This document shows positions 17,387 through 26,483 of a stretch of 64,000 nucleotides of DNA, piece by piece. The notes under the pieces were generated by a model. The model saw only the letters and a list, made by a program, of their open reading frames with translations, was not told the origin of the DNA and did no database searches. The stretch spans positions 3,162,001-3,226,000 of the forward strand of contig OZ244951.1 in the NCBI GenBank assembly GCA_965222315.1, read 5' to 3'. The DNA is from JACKII01 sp965222315 (GTDB lineage: Bacteria; Pseudomonadota; Alphaproteobacteria; Bin95). The position numbers were made by a program, and so were the translations under genes. Every line of letters starts with the position of its first letter. Position 1 is the first letter of the stretch.

Positions 17387-20300
17387 GTGCACCTACTCGC
17401 GGCGACTCCCGGCCAGATCGAGACGGGAGACGAGGCGCTGGACCTTGGCCAGTCGCCCGGCGATGTCCTGGTATTGTCGGCGGCCGATACAGAACTGGCC
17501 GGCCTTGCGGGGGCGGTCGCGAGGCATGCCGGCAGGGCGGTGCGCATCCGGCTGGTCAATTACCTGAAGCTCTCCCACCCAATGAGCGTGGACGTCTACG
17601 CCGAGCGGATGATCCCGGCGGCGAAGCTCATCGTCGTGCGCCTGCTGGGGGGCGAGGCATATTGGCAATATGGCGTGGAGCAGGTGGCGGCGCTCGCGGC
17701 AGAGCATGGCGTGCCCGTAGCCTTTCTTCCGGGCGACGACCAGCCGGACGAAGGGCTGGTGCGGCGCTCGACCGTCGGTTCGGAGACATGGCACCGGCTC
17801 TGGCGCTATCTGGCAGAGGGCGGGCCGGACAATCTCTCGGCCTTTCTGCGCTATGCAGAGGGGCTGGTTGGCGGGGCAGCGTCTGATGTGACGGAGCCGC
17901 GGCCCTTGCTGCGCGCCGGGATTTACGGGTTTGAAAGCCTCGCCGACTGGCGGAAGGCCCAGCCGGAGGGCCCCGTTGCGGCGGTTGTGTTCTACCGGGC
18001 GCTCTATCAGGCCGGGACGCTGCGGCCGGTAGATGCCATGGTTGCGGCACTGCGCGAGAGGGGTATTGCCGCGCTGCCGCTGTATGTCGCCAGCCTGAAA
18101 GACCCCATTGCCGCCGATACCGTGGCGCGCCTGACGCAGGACGCTGGCTGCGGCGTGGTGCTGAACTGCACCGGCTTTGCCGTGTCGGCCCCTGGCGCCG
18201 CACGGGCCGAGACGCCGTTCGACGGCCTCGACTGCCCGGTGCTGCAAGTGGTGCTGGCGAGCGGGACGGAAGCCGCCTGGCGCGATGGCACCAATGGGCT
18301 CGGTGCGCGCGACATCGCCATGCAGGTGGCCCTGCCAGAGGTGGACGGGCGGATTTTGAGCCGTGCCATCGCGTTCAAGACCGCCGCGCGGTTCGACGAG
18401 GCGACCGAGTGCGACGTGGTTGAGCACGTGCCGGTGCCGGACCGGGTGGCTTTTGTGGCGGACCTGGCGGCGAACTGGCTGCGGCTGCGGCAGACACCGG
18501 CAGCGGAGCGACGGGTCGCGCTGGTGCTGGCGAACTATCCGACCAAGGATGGGCGGCTTGGCAATGGCGTCGGCCTGGATACGCCTGCGGCCACGGTGGA
18601 AATACTGGGTGCGCTGGCAGCTGCTGGCTACACCCTCCAGCAAACTTACCGGAATGGCGAAGCCGTGTCCGGGACCCAGCGTTCTGGCTCTGAAGGCAAA
18701 CCCCGGGCCCCGGACAGCGCCGATAGTGCTTCCGGGGAGGTGATGAATTCGGCCTCCCTGATGGCACGCCTCTCCGAAGGCCCGACCAACGCCGATCCGC
18801 TGCGCGGTTCGACAGAGCGCTGGCCGCTGGCTGAATATTGGGGCTGGTTCGAAACCCTGCCAAAGGCGGTGCAAGAAGCCGTTACCGAGCGTTGGGGAAC
18901 GCCTGACCAAGATCCAAGCTTTGCCGACGACGCCCTTACCCTGCCGGTTCACCGCTTCGGCAAGGTGCTGGTGGCAATCCAGCCCGCCCGCGGCTACCAG
19001 ATCGACCCGGCGGAGAGCTACCACGACCCGGCCCTGGTACCGCCGCACGGCTACCTGGCGTTCTATGGCTGGCTGCGGCAAAGCTTCGATGCCCACGCGG
19101 TCGTGCATGTGGGCAAGCATGGCAATATGGAATGGCTGCCGGGCAAGGCGCTGGCGCTGTCGGAAGACTGCTATCCGGAGGCCGCCTTCGGCTCCCTGCC
19201 CCACCTCTACCCTTTCATCGTCAATGATCCGGGCGAGGGCAGCCAGGCGAAGCGGCGCTCGCAGGCGGTCATTATCGACCATCTTACCCCACCCCTGGCG
19301 CGGGCGGAGGCCTACGGTCCCTACGCCGAACTCGAACGGCTGGTGGATGAGTATTATGAGGCAGCCGGCGTCGATCCGCGGCGGCTGGCCTTGCTGCGAA
19401 GCCAGATCCTGGCGGAGGTGGAAAGCCTGGGTCTGGCGCGCGAATGCGGCATCCAAGCCGGGGAGCCGGACGACACGGCGCTCGGCAAGCTGGATGCCTA
19501 CCTCTGCGAATTGAAGGAATGGCAGATCCGTGACGGTCTGCACGTGTTCGGCCGGTCGCCGGAGGGCGAACAGCGCGCGAGCCTGCTGGTGGCGCTGACA
19601 CGGCTGGACCGTGGGAGTGCGCCGGAAGAATGCTCGCTGCTACGGGCGCTGGCAAAGGATTGGGGACTGGAGGCTGCTTCCGGCGATAAGGGCTTCGACC
19701 CGCTCGATTGCGATTTTGCGGCGGCAGCACCGGCCCCCTCCGCGGCGTCATTGCGAGTACTCGCGTCAAGCGGGGACGAAGCAATCCATCAGCGGCAACC
19801 ACCGGATGACGAAGGCGGGTGGATTGCTTCGTCGCCCGCGGCTCCTCGCAATGACAAAGAGAGAAAATGGCGCAACGCCGGTGACGCGGTCGAGGCTCTG
19901 GAGGAGTTGGCGCTCGACCTGATCACGGGCCGGGCGGTGGTTCCGGCAGGCTGGGAGCAGACAAATGCGGTCCTCGACCAGATCGCGACGACCCTCGCAC
20001 CCAACGTCGATGCGTCCGGCCCCGCGGAACTCTCCGCACTTCTCGCCGGCCTGGACGGGCGGTTTGTTCTGCCTGGTCCCTCGGGTGCGCCGAGCCGCGG
20101 GCGGCCGGACGTGCTGCCGACGGGCCGCAATTTCTACTCCGTCGACAGCCGGGCGGTGCCGACGCCCGCGGCCTGGACCCTTGGCTGGAAGAGCGCTTCA
20201 CTACTGATCGAGCGCTATGTGCAAGACCATGGCGACTACCCGCGCTCGCTGGCGCTTTCCGCGTGGGGCACGGCCAACATGCGCACCGGAGGCGACGACA

Positions 20301-21298
20301 TCGCCCAGGCGCTCGCGCTGCTGGGCGTGCAGCCGGCCTGGGCATCCGGCAGCGGACGGGTGACCGGCTTCGAGATCATGCCGGCTACGGTCCTGGGCCG
20401 ACCACGGGTGGACGTGACCCTGCGGGTCTCCGGCTTTTTCCGCGACGCCTTCCCCGCCCAGATCGATCTGTTCGACTCGGCAGTGCGCGCCGTCGCCGCG
20501 CTGGACGAGCCGCCCGAAACCAACCCCCTCGCCGCTTCCGCACGTGCGGAAGCCTCCCCGGATGACGCCGCGGCATGGCGGCTGGCGACCTACCGCGTGT
20601 TCGGCTCCAAGCCCGGCGCCTACGGCGCGGGCCTGCAATCCCTGATTGACTCGAGCGGCTGGGATTCGGCCGAAGATCTAGCCAGCGCCTACACCGCCTG
20701 GAGCGGCTATGCTTATGGCGGCGGCTCGCATGGCGTGGCGGCGCATCAGACGTTCACGCGGAGGCTCGGCAATGTGCAGGCGGTGCTGCACAACCAGGAC
20801 AACCGGGAGCACGACCTGATCGACTCCGACGATTACTATCAGTTTGAGGGCGGGCTGGCCGCAGCGGTGCAACTGGAATCGGGCCAGATGCCGCCGGTCT
20901 ACCACAACGACCATTCCCGGCCTGAAAAGCCCGCCATCCGGCGGCTGGAAGAGGAAATCGGCCGGGTCGTGCGCGCCCGCGCCGCCAACCCAAAGTGGAT
21001 CGAGGGCTGCCAGCGCCACGGCTACAAGGGTGCGTTCGAACAGGCAGCAACGGTCGACTACCTGTTCGCCTTCAGCGCCACGACAGGCGCCGTCTTGCCC
21101 CAGCATTTCGAGGCCTTGTTCGACGCCTATCTGGCAGACGACGGCAACCGGGCGTTCCTGCAGGACGCCAATCCGGCGGCACTGACCGAAATGGCGGACC
21201 GCTTTCGGGAGGCGCTGGACCGCGGCCTCTGGCAAAGCGGGCGGAACGACCTTTATGATCGGCTTGAAGCATACGCTGAGGAGGCGAAGCGCCCATGA
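17387..21298 (+). CDS. cobN: Cobaltochelatase subunit CobN
   Basis: 1303 residues from GTG at 17387. It is the large subunit of the ATP-dependent aerobic cobaltochelatase, which inserts Co into hydrogenobyrinate a,c-diamide together with CobS and CobT (not in this window). Hallmarks include HVGKHGNMEWLPGK near residue 570, GGSHGVAAHQTF and NREHDLIDSDDYYQFEGG near the C-terminus. Two stretches are foreign to the family: about residues 421-451 and 787-823, each the translation of a palindromic repeat element inserted in frame (18649-18740 and 19747-19855). They lie between conserved blocks and leave the frame open, so the protein may still fold. The ATG of cobO overlaps its stop. Confidence 0.96.
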   Translation: MHLLAATPGQIETGDEALDLGQSPGDVLVLSAADTELAGLAGAVARHAGRAVRIRLVNYLKLSHPMSVDVYAERMIPAAKLIVVRLLGGEAYWQYGVEQVAALAAEHGVPVAFLPGDDQPDEGLVRRSTVGSETWHRLWRYLAEGGPDNLSAFLRYAEGLVGGAASDVTEPRPLLRAGIYGFESLADWRKAQPEGPVAAVVFYRALYQAGTLRPVDAMVAALRERGIAALPLYVASLKDPIAADTVARLTQDAGCGVVLNCTGFAVSAPGAARAETPFDGLDCPVLQVVLASGTEAAWRDGTNGLGARDIAMQVALPEVDGRILSRAIAFKTAARFDEATECDVVEHVPVPDRVAFVADLAANWLRLRQTPAAERRVALVLANYPTKDGRLGNGVGLDTPAATVEILGALAAAGYTLQQTYRNGEAVSGTQRSGSEGKPRAPDSADSASGEVMNSASLMARLSEGPTNADPLRGSTERWPLAEYWGWFETLPKAVQEAVTERWGTPDQDPSFADDALTLPVHRFGKVLVAIQPARGYQIDPAESYHDPALVPPHGYLAFYGWLRQSFDAHAVVHVGKHGNMEWLPGKALALSEDCYPEAAFGSLPHLYPFIVNDPGEGSQAKRRSQAVIIDHLTPPLARAEAYGPYAELERLVDEYYEAAGVDPRRLALLRSQILAEVESLGLARECGIQAGEPDDTALGKLDAYLCELKEWQIRDGLHVFGRSPEGEQRASLLVALTRLDRGSAPEECSLLRALAKDWGLEAASGDKGFDPLDCDFAAAAPAPSAASLRVLASSGDEAIHQRQPPDDEGGWIASSPAAPRNDKERKWRNAGDAVEALEELALDLITGRAVVPAGWEQTNAVLDQIATTLAPNVDASGPAELSALLAGLDGRFVLPGPSGAPSRGRPDVLPTGRNFYSVDSRAVPTPAAWTLGWKSASLLIERYVQDHGDYPRSLALSAWGTANMRTGGDDIAQALALLGVQPAWASGSGRVTGFEIMPATVLGRPRVDVTLRVSGFFRDAFPAQIDLFDSAVRAVAALDEPPETNPLAASARAEASPDDAAAWRLATYRVFGSKPGAYGAGLQSLIDSSGWDSAEDLASAYTAWSGYAYGGGSHGVAAHQTFTRRLGNVQAVLHNQDNREHDLIDSDDYYQFEGGLAAAVQLESGQMPPVYHNDHSRPEKPAIRRLEEEIGRVVRARAANPKWIEGCQRHGYKGAFEQAATVDYLFAFSATTGAVLPQHFEALFDAYLADDGNRAFLQDANPAALTEMADRFREALDRGLWQSGRNDLYDRLEAYAEEAKRP
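18649..18740. repeat. Palindromic repeat element, family 1, in frame within cobN
   Basis: Imperfect inverted repeat of about 92 bases. The left arm contains GTCCGGGACCCAG and the right arm CCCGGGCCCCGGAC, with outer ends CCGGAATGG and CTTCCGGGGAG. Related copies lie between genes at 21933-22038 and 41043-41153. Here it is read through as coding sequence, giving a Ser/Gly/Arg-rich insert just before the conserved LMARLSEGPTN block of CobN. Confidence 0.8.
19747..19855. repeat. Palindromic repeat element, family 2, in frame within cobN
   Basis: Inverted repeat of about 109 bases. The left end GTCATTGCGAG pairs with the right end CTCGCAATGAC, and the inner arms GACGAAGCAATCCA and TGGATTGCTTCGTC are perfect complements. 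A second copy with the same ends occurs between genes at 29387-29494. Within cobN it is translated and lies between the conserved FDPLDCDF region and WRNAGDAVEALE. Confidence 0.88.
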
Positions 21299-21918
21299 AA
21301 ACCGACGGCATGACCGAGGACGAGATCAACGCCCGCCACGCCGAGAAAATGGCGAAAAAGAAGGCCGCGCGCGACAAGATCATCGCCACCAAGACCATCG
21401 AGAAAGGCCTGCTGATCGTTCACACCGGCAAGGGCAAGGGAAAGTCGACGGCGGCTTTCGGCATGGTGTGCCGCGCCATCGGCCATGGCCACAAGATCGG
21501 CGTCGTGCAGTTCGTGAAAGGCAAGTGGCAAACCGGCGAGCGTGTCGTGCTGGAGGCGTTTGCCGACCAGGTAACGATCAAGACCATGGGCGAGGGCTTT
21601 ACCTGGGAAACCCAGGACCGCCAGCGCGACATCGCCGCCGCCCGTCAGGCCTGGGAAGAGGCGAAGGCGCTGATCGCCGATCCCAGCTACAAGATGGTAC
21701 TCCTGGACGAGTTGAATATCGTTTTACGCTACGACTACCTGCCGATTGCAGAGGTGGTCGAAGTGCTAACCAACAAGCCCGAAGACACCCACGTCATCGT
21801 CACCGGGCGGAATGCCAAGGACGAGTTGATCGAAGCTGCCGATCTGGTGACGGAGATGACCCAGGTCAAACATCCCTTCCGCGCCGGCGTAAAGGCCCAG
21901 GCGGGGATTGAGTTTTAG
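21295..21918 (+). CDS. cobO: Cob(I)yrinic acid a,c-diamide adenosyltransferase
   Basis: 207 residues, ATG overlapping the cobN TGA. An N-terminal basic helix is followed by the P-loop HTGKGKGKSTAA (about residues 42-53), then VQFVKGKWQTGE and LLDELNIVLRYDYL, all typical of CobO/BtuR. It attaches the 5'-deoxyadenosyl group to Co(I) corrinoids. It is the fourth gene of the riboswitch-led operon. A palindromic repeat follows directly after its stop. Confidence 0.96.
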   Translation: MKTDGMTEDEINARHAEKMAKKKAARDKIIATKTIEKGLLIVHTGKGKGKSTAAFGMVCRAIGHGHKIGVVQFVKGKWQTGERVVLEAFADQVTIKTMGEGFTWETQDRQRDIAAARQAWEEAKALIADPSYKMVLLDELNIVLRYDYLPIAEVVEVLTNKPEDTHVIVTGRNAKDELIEAADLVTEMTQVKHPFRAGVKAQAGIEF

Positions 21919-21932
21919 CATCTGAAACAATA

Positions 21933-22038
21933 GCTCCCCGGATGGCGCAAAGCACCAGTCCGGGCCCCAGAATTTCATCGCGGCCGCCGAAAAACGCTGG
22001 GCCCCGGACCGCTCCGTACCGAAGCATCCGGGGAGTGC
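21933..22038. repeat. Palindromic repeat element, family 1, between cobO and the GST gene
   Basis: Inverted repeat of about 106 bases. The left arm is GCTCCCCGGATGGC followed by AGTCCGGGCCCCAG, and the right arm is CTGGGCCCCGGAC followed by GCATCCGGGGAGTGC, a near-perfect complement. It resembles the element inside cobN and the one before the sdhD-like gene. As RNA it would form a long stem inside the cob operon transcript and could influence 3' stability or attenuation. Confidence 0.88.
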
Positions 22039-22056
22039 AAAAAGGAAACAACGCTT

Positions 22057-22668
22057 ATGATCCTTTATACCGATGCTTCTACCCCCTTTGGACGCAAGAG
22101 CCTGCTAGCCGCGCTGGAGCGGCGCATTCCGATCCGGGAGGAGTTCGTCAGCCTCTCCGATCCTGGTCCGTTCGCTGACGTCAATCCATTGGTGCAGATC
22201 CCGGCCCTGAAAGCCTCCGACGGACAGGTCTATTTCGACAGCGACGTGATATTTCAATATCTCGATACCTGTCACAAAGGCCCGCCCCTGATCCCGGAGG
22301 AGGACAAGTTCGCCCGCTTGAGCCGCATCCACCTGGCGAACGGCGTGATCGAGGCAACGCTCTACAGGCGGATGGAGACAGTACGGCCGGAGAGCGAACA
22401 AAGCCCCTCGTTCATCAAACACCTGGAGGCGCGGATCGCCCGGGGCCTGGCGCGGCTGGAGCAGATTTGCCACGAGCCGCTCGACGATCCGCTGGACGCG
22501 GAGGGCATAACCAAGCTCTGTACCCTGGACTATGTCGACTTCCGCCATCCACATGGTTGGCGCAACAATCACCCGAAGCTGGCGACCTGGCTGGCGCGCG
22601 TCAGCGAGCGCGGTTCGGCGCAGGTCTCCAAACCGGGACGGACCGACCCGGTCGCCGCACCGCTCTAG
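22057..22668 (+). CDS. Glutathione S-transferase family protein
   Basis: 203 residues from ATG at 22057 with AAAGGAAA upstream. The thioredoxin-like N-terminal half begins MILYTDASTPFGRK, where the Ser/Thr of the first turn could be catalytic, and the VNPLVQIPALKASDG segment contains the cis-Pro. FDSDVIFQYLD is the G-site end, and an all-helical C-terminal domain follows. It sits between cobO and cobQ on the same strand with short gaps, so it is probably transcribed from the riboswitch-controlled operon. A direct role in corrinoid chemistry is not established. Confidence 0.88.
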   Translation: MILYTDASTPFGRKSLLAALERRIPIREEFVSLSDPGPFADVNPLVQIPALKASDGQVYFDSDVIFQYLDTCHKGPPLIPEEDKFARLSRIHLANGVIEATLYRRMETVRPESEQSPSFIKHLEARIARGLARLEQICHEPLDDPLDAEGITKLCTLDYVDFRHPHGWRNNHPKLATWLARVSERGSAQVSKPGRTDPVAAPL

Positions 22669-22686
22669 CCGGACCGGACAAGAAGG

Positions 22687-24150
22687 ATGGCGACACCCGC
22701 CCTCATGATCCAGGGTACTGGTTCCAATGTCGGCAAGTCGCTGTTGGTCGCCGGGCTCTGCCGGTACTTCGCGCAGCAGGGCCTGCGAGTCGCGCCGTTC
22801 AAGCCGCAAAACATGTCGAACAACGCCGCGGTCGCCGTTGGGGGGGTGAATGGAGGCGGCGAGATCGGCCGGGCGCAGGCTTTGCAGGCGCGGGCGGCAG
22901 GCCTTTCCCCGCACACCGACATGAACCCGGTCCTGCTGAAACCCGAAAGCGAGCGCGGCGCGCAGGTCATCGTGCAGGGCCAGCGCTGGGGCCGCCTGTC
23001 GGCGCGGGACTGGGGCAGGCACAAGGCCGAATTCCTGCCGAAGGTGCTGGAGAGCTTCGAAAGGCTTTCCGCGAGTGCGGACCTGGTGATCGTGGAGGGC
23101 GCAGGCTCTCCGGCGGAGGTCAACCTGCGGGCGGGCGATATCGCCAATATGGGCTTTGCCGAAGCAGCAGACGTACCGGTCGTGCTGACGGGCGATATCG
23201 ACCGCGGCGGGGTAATCGCGCAACTGGTGGGCACCCATGCCGTGCTGGAGGCCGGTGAACGCGCACGAATTAGAGGCTTCCTGGTCAATAAGTTCCGCGG
23301 CGACCCAACGCTGTTCGACGAGGGCATGCGGATCATTGCCGAACGCACCGGCTGGGCCCCGCTGGGCCTCGTGCCGTATTTCGAGGACGCGCGGAGACTG
23401 CCGGCCGAGGATGTCATGGACTTGGCTGGCGCGGAGCGGCCGGGCGCACCGATCAGGATCGCGGTCCCCCGCTTTCCCCGCATCGCCAATTTCGACGACC
23501 TCGACCCCTTGGCGCAGGAGCCGGACGTTTCGCTAACCATCATTGAGCCGGGCGAGCCGCTGCCCGGCGACGCGCATATCGTCATTCTGACCGGCTCCAA
23601 AAACACGATGGCCGACCTGGCGGCGTTGCGGGCGCAGGGCTGGGATATCGACCTCCAGGCCCATGTGCGGCGCGGCGGCCGGGTGGTGGGCTTGTGCGGC
23701 GGCTATCAGATGCTGGGCCGTACTATCGCCGATCCGGCGGGAATCGAAGGGCCGCCGGGCGCGGTTGACGGCCTGGCTCTTCTGGACGCCGCCACCGTGC
23801 TGAAATTGGACAAGACGGTTCGGGAAGTCTCCGGCAGGCATATAGCCAGCGGCGAACCGGTGCAGGGCTATGAAATCCATCTGGGCGAGACCACCGGCCC
23901 TGACACAGCCAGTCCGTGGCTGGAAATCGACGGAATTCCAGCGGGTTGCGTATCGCCATGCGGGCGCATTACCGGCGCCTATGTCCATGGATTGTTTGCG
24001 GCCGATGGCTTTCGCCGTGCGTTCTTGGGTAGCGCTGAAAACGGTTTCGGGTATGATTCAGTGGTCGAATCCGCGCTCAACAACCTTGCCAACCATCTGG
24101 CATCGCATATTGATACGGCTATGTTTCACGCTATTGCGCAAAGCCGCTGA
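22687..24150 (+). CDS. cobQ: Cobyric acid synthase
   Basis: 487 residues, 18 bases after the GST stop. The N-terminal ATPase domain has MIQGTGSNVGKS (residues about 7-18) and FKPQNMSNNAAV. The C-terminal class I glutamine-amidotransferase domain has the nucleophile Cys in GLCGGYQMLG and the His in VHGLF. It amidates the b, d, e and g side chains of adenosylcobyrinic diamide. It is the last recognised cob gene here; the remaining pathway genes must lie elsewhere. Confidence 0.96.
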   Translation: MATPALMIQGTGSNVGKSLLVAGLCRYFAQQGLRVAPFKPQNMSNNAAVAVGGVNGGGEIGRAQALQARAAGLSPHTDMNPVLLKPESERGAQVIVQGQRWGRLSARDWGRHKAEFLPKVLESFERLSASADLVIVEGAGSPAEVNLRAGDIANMGFAEAADVPVVLTGDIDRGGVIAQLVGTHAVLEAGERARIRGFLVNKFRGDPTLFDEGMRIIAERTGWAPLGLVPYFEDARRLPAEDVMDLAGAERPGAPIRIAVPRFPRIANFDDLDPLAQEPDVSLTIIEPGEPLPGDAHIVILTGSKNTMADLAALRAQGWDIDLQAHVRRGGRVVGLCGGYQMLGRTIADPAGIEGPPGAVDGLALLDAATVLKLDKTVREVSGRHIASGEPVQGYEIHLGETTGPDTASPWLEIDGIPAGCVSPCGRITGAYVHGLFAADGFRRAFLGSAENGFGYDSVVESALNNLANHLASHIDTAMFHAIAQSR

Positions 24151-24169
24151 CGGGGAAGGAACTGCCTGA

Positions 24170-24985
24170 ATGCGCTGTATTGCGGCGCTGCTTGGATTAT
24201 TGCTTCTGCTCGCCGGAACCCTTCTGCCGGAGATGGGCCATGCCGGCCGCCTGGAGTGGACGGTTCGCTATCAGGGCCATAACATCCGCGTCCACGTGAT
24301 TACGCCGAACAAACCGGGGCCGTGGCCGCTGGCGCTTATCCTGCATGGCGCAAGCGGCGTCGGCCGCGGCCACATGTACTGGCCGATGGCAGAGGAACTG
24401 GCCGACCGTGGCATCGCCGCCGCGGTTGTCCGCTACTATGATGGCTTGTCCGCCCGTATCAAGCGCAAGCAATCCCCCCGGATCTTCTCCCAGCGGGAGA
24501 AGATACTGGATCACATCATCAGCAACCTGATGCGTCGCAAACAGGTCAAGGGCGACGTGATCGGCGTGTATGGCTACTCTCTCGGCGGCTTTCACACCAT
24601 GGCGCTTGCGGCGAGGGACGCGCGCGTGGCAGCCGGGGTTTCGCTGGCAGGCGGGCTGTCTGGGCATATTCCGCATGAGGAAGTCAAAGACGCCGCACCT
24701 CTCCTGCTGATCCACGGTACGCGCGACCGGATCGTGCCCTACCGCCGGTCCGTCATCGCCCGCTCGGCCTGGCGGAAGTCCGGCCAAAGCGCAAATCTAA
24801 TACCGCTGAATGGCGTAGGGCACGTGCCTTACGGCAAGACCCGTGCGCGCGCATTCGTTGTCGCCGCGGACTTCATTGAAGAGCACCTGATGGCTGCCAT
24901 TCTGCCGCCGATACCAAGAGCGAGACCGGTGATTCCTGTGCCGCGCACACCGCCGCCCGCCCGTGAACTGGCGAAAGCGCGCTAG
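24170..24985 (+). CDS. Secreted alpha/beta hydrolase (dienelactone-hydrolase-like)
   Basis: 271 residues with GGAAGGAA before the ATG. An N-terminal signal peptide (MRCIAALLGLLLLLAG, ending near MGHA) indicates export. The nucleophile elbow is GYSLGG, the acid lies in IHGTRDRIVPY, and the His is in GVGHVPYG, giving a complete Ser-Asp-His triad. The C-terminus is Pro/Arg-rich. The substrate is unknown. It follows cobQ by 19 bases, so read-through is possible, but its role is not obviously related to B12. Confidence 0.82.
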   Translation: MRCIAALLGLLLLLAGTLLPEMGHAGRLEWTVRYQGHNIRVHVITPNKPGPWPLALILHGASGVGRGHMYWPMAEELADRGIAAAVVRYYDGLSARIKRKQSPRIFSQREKILDHIISNLMRRKQVKGDVIGVYGYSLGGFHTMALAARDARVAAGVSLAGGLSGHIPHEEVKDAAPLLLIHGTRDRIVPYRRSVIARSAWRKSGQSANLIPLNGVGHVPYGKTRARAFVVAADFIEEHLMAAILPPIPRARPVIPVPRTPPPARELAKAR

Positions 24986-25040
24986 CTTTGTATCCCGCGC
25001 CTTTCGTCTCCCTTCCCCTAAGTTAAGGCTCCCCCGGCCC

Positions 25041-26393
25041 ATGCCAATGACCATAACTGAGCCCGCCCGCCAAACACCGGTCATTGCGGAAGCTGATGTG
25101 GTTGTGCTCGGTGGCGGCCCAGCTGGGATTGCTGCGGCGACCGCTGCGGCGAGGACGGGCGCTTCGACGATCCTGCTGGAGCGCTACGGCTTCCTGGGCG
25201 GTATGGGCACAGCCGCGATGGTGACGAATTTCTGCGGCCTCCATGCGGACATTAACGGCTCCATTCAACAGATCGTGCATGGAGTGGCAGACGACATCCT
25301 CGACCGGCTGGCGCGGCTGGACGGTTTGAAGGAACCGCATGTCATCAAAGGCGCGAATGGCCTGCGCACGGGCGCGCAGGCATACGACACCGCGGCCTAC
25401 AAGCTAGCGGCCGACGACCTGCTGACCGGAGCGGGCGTCAACTTGCGCTTCCACGTGCAGGCGGTGGGCCTTTTGATGGACGGGCCGCGCATTGACGCGG
25501 TGCTGGTGGAGAGCAAATCAGGGCGCGGCGCTATCCGCGGGCGGACGTTCCTCGACTGCTCCGGCGATGCGGACCTGGCGGTTTGGGCGGGCGCGCCTTA
25601 CGCGCTGGGCGGCGACGATGGCTTTCTGGCCTTTCCGACGCTGATGTTCCGGCTGGGCAATGTCGCAGACGAACAGGCGTGGAATGAAGGCATTCCGAAG
25701 ATGCGGGAGCTGATTGCCGATGCCAATGCGTCCGGCGAGTATGTGCTGCCGCGGAAGGCGGGCGTGGTCCGCAGCCAGCCGCATCCGGGGGAGTGGCGCG
25801 CGAACCTGACCCAGATCAGCCGGGACGGCGGCCCGATCAACGGCGCGGATGCCGACGATCTGGCCTTTGCGGAGGTACATGGCCGGCGTCAGGTGCAGGA
25901 ATATTTCCGTTTCCTGAAAGACAAGGTGCCGGGTTTTGAAAGATCCTACCTGCTGGAGACAGCGCCCCAGATTGGCATCCGCGAGACGCGGCGCATTCAG
26001 GGCCGCTACCAGTTGGACGGCCAGGACGTGCTGAGTTGCAGGGACTTCGACGACAGCATCGGCGCGAACGGTTGGCCGCTGGAAACCCACGAGGCGGGCG
26101 ACGTGAAGTGGGAATTTGTGGCGGGCCGCGGCTATCATCAAATCCCCTTCGCCGCGACCGTGCCGCAAGGAGTTCATAACCTGCTGGTGGCGGGCCGCTG
26201 CGCCTCCACCACCCAGAGCGGCCAAGCGTCCCTGCGCGTCTCCGGCCCCTGCTTCGCTATGGGACAGGCGATTGGCACGGCGGCGGCAATGGGGCTGAGC
26301 GCTGGCGTAGCGCCAGGCGACGTGCCGGTGCGCGACTTGCAACGCAAGCTGGTGAGCGACGGTGTGTTCCTGGGGGACGTTCGGGGGCTTTAG
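25041..26393 (+). CDS. FAD-dependent oxidoreductase
   Basis: 450 residues from ATG at 25041; a second ATG at 25047 is equally possible. The N-terminal dinucleotide fold VVVLGGGPAGIAAA binds FAD, and FLDCSGDADLAVWAGAPY is the conserved middle motif of the FAD_oxidored group. The C-terminal LLVAGRCASTTQSGQASLRV and GQAIGTAAAMG motifs are typical of these flavoproteins. No signal peptide is seen. The substrate is unknown. The gene overlaps nothing, and the LolA-like gene begins 90 bases later. Confidence 0.88.
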   Translation: MPMTITEPARQTPVIAEADVVVLGGGPAGIAAATAAARTGASTILLERYGFLGGMGTAAMVTNFCGLHADINGSIQQIVHGVADDILDRLARLDGLKEPHVIKGANGLRTGAQAYDTAAYKLAADDLLTGAGVNLRFHVQAVGLLMDGPRIDAVLVESKSGRGAIRGRTFLDCSGDADLAVWAGAPYALGGDDGFLAFPTLMFRLGNVADEQAWNEGIPKMRELIADANASGEYVLPRKAGVVRSQPHPGEWRANLTQISRDGGPINGADADDLAFAEVHGRRQVQEYFRFLKDKVPGFERSYLLETAPQIGIRETRRIQGRYQLDGQDVLSCRDFDDSIGANGWPLETHEAGDVKWEFVAGRGYHQIPFAATVPQGVHNLLVAGRCASTTQSGQASLRVSGPCFAMGQAIGTAAAMGLSAGVAPGDVPVRDLQRKLVSDGVFLGDVRGL

Positions 26394-26483
26394 TTGCGCG
26401 CCCTATCCCGCGACGGTTGGGAATCGGCGGGGCGGCTGCTATCCCCGGCAGACTTGCAACACTTTCAATCCGGGAGATCTGCC

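Noticed and set aside
17393..19543. A 716-residue minus-strand frame within cobN
   Set aside because: Opposite-strand shadow of cobN; no recognisable domains.
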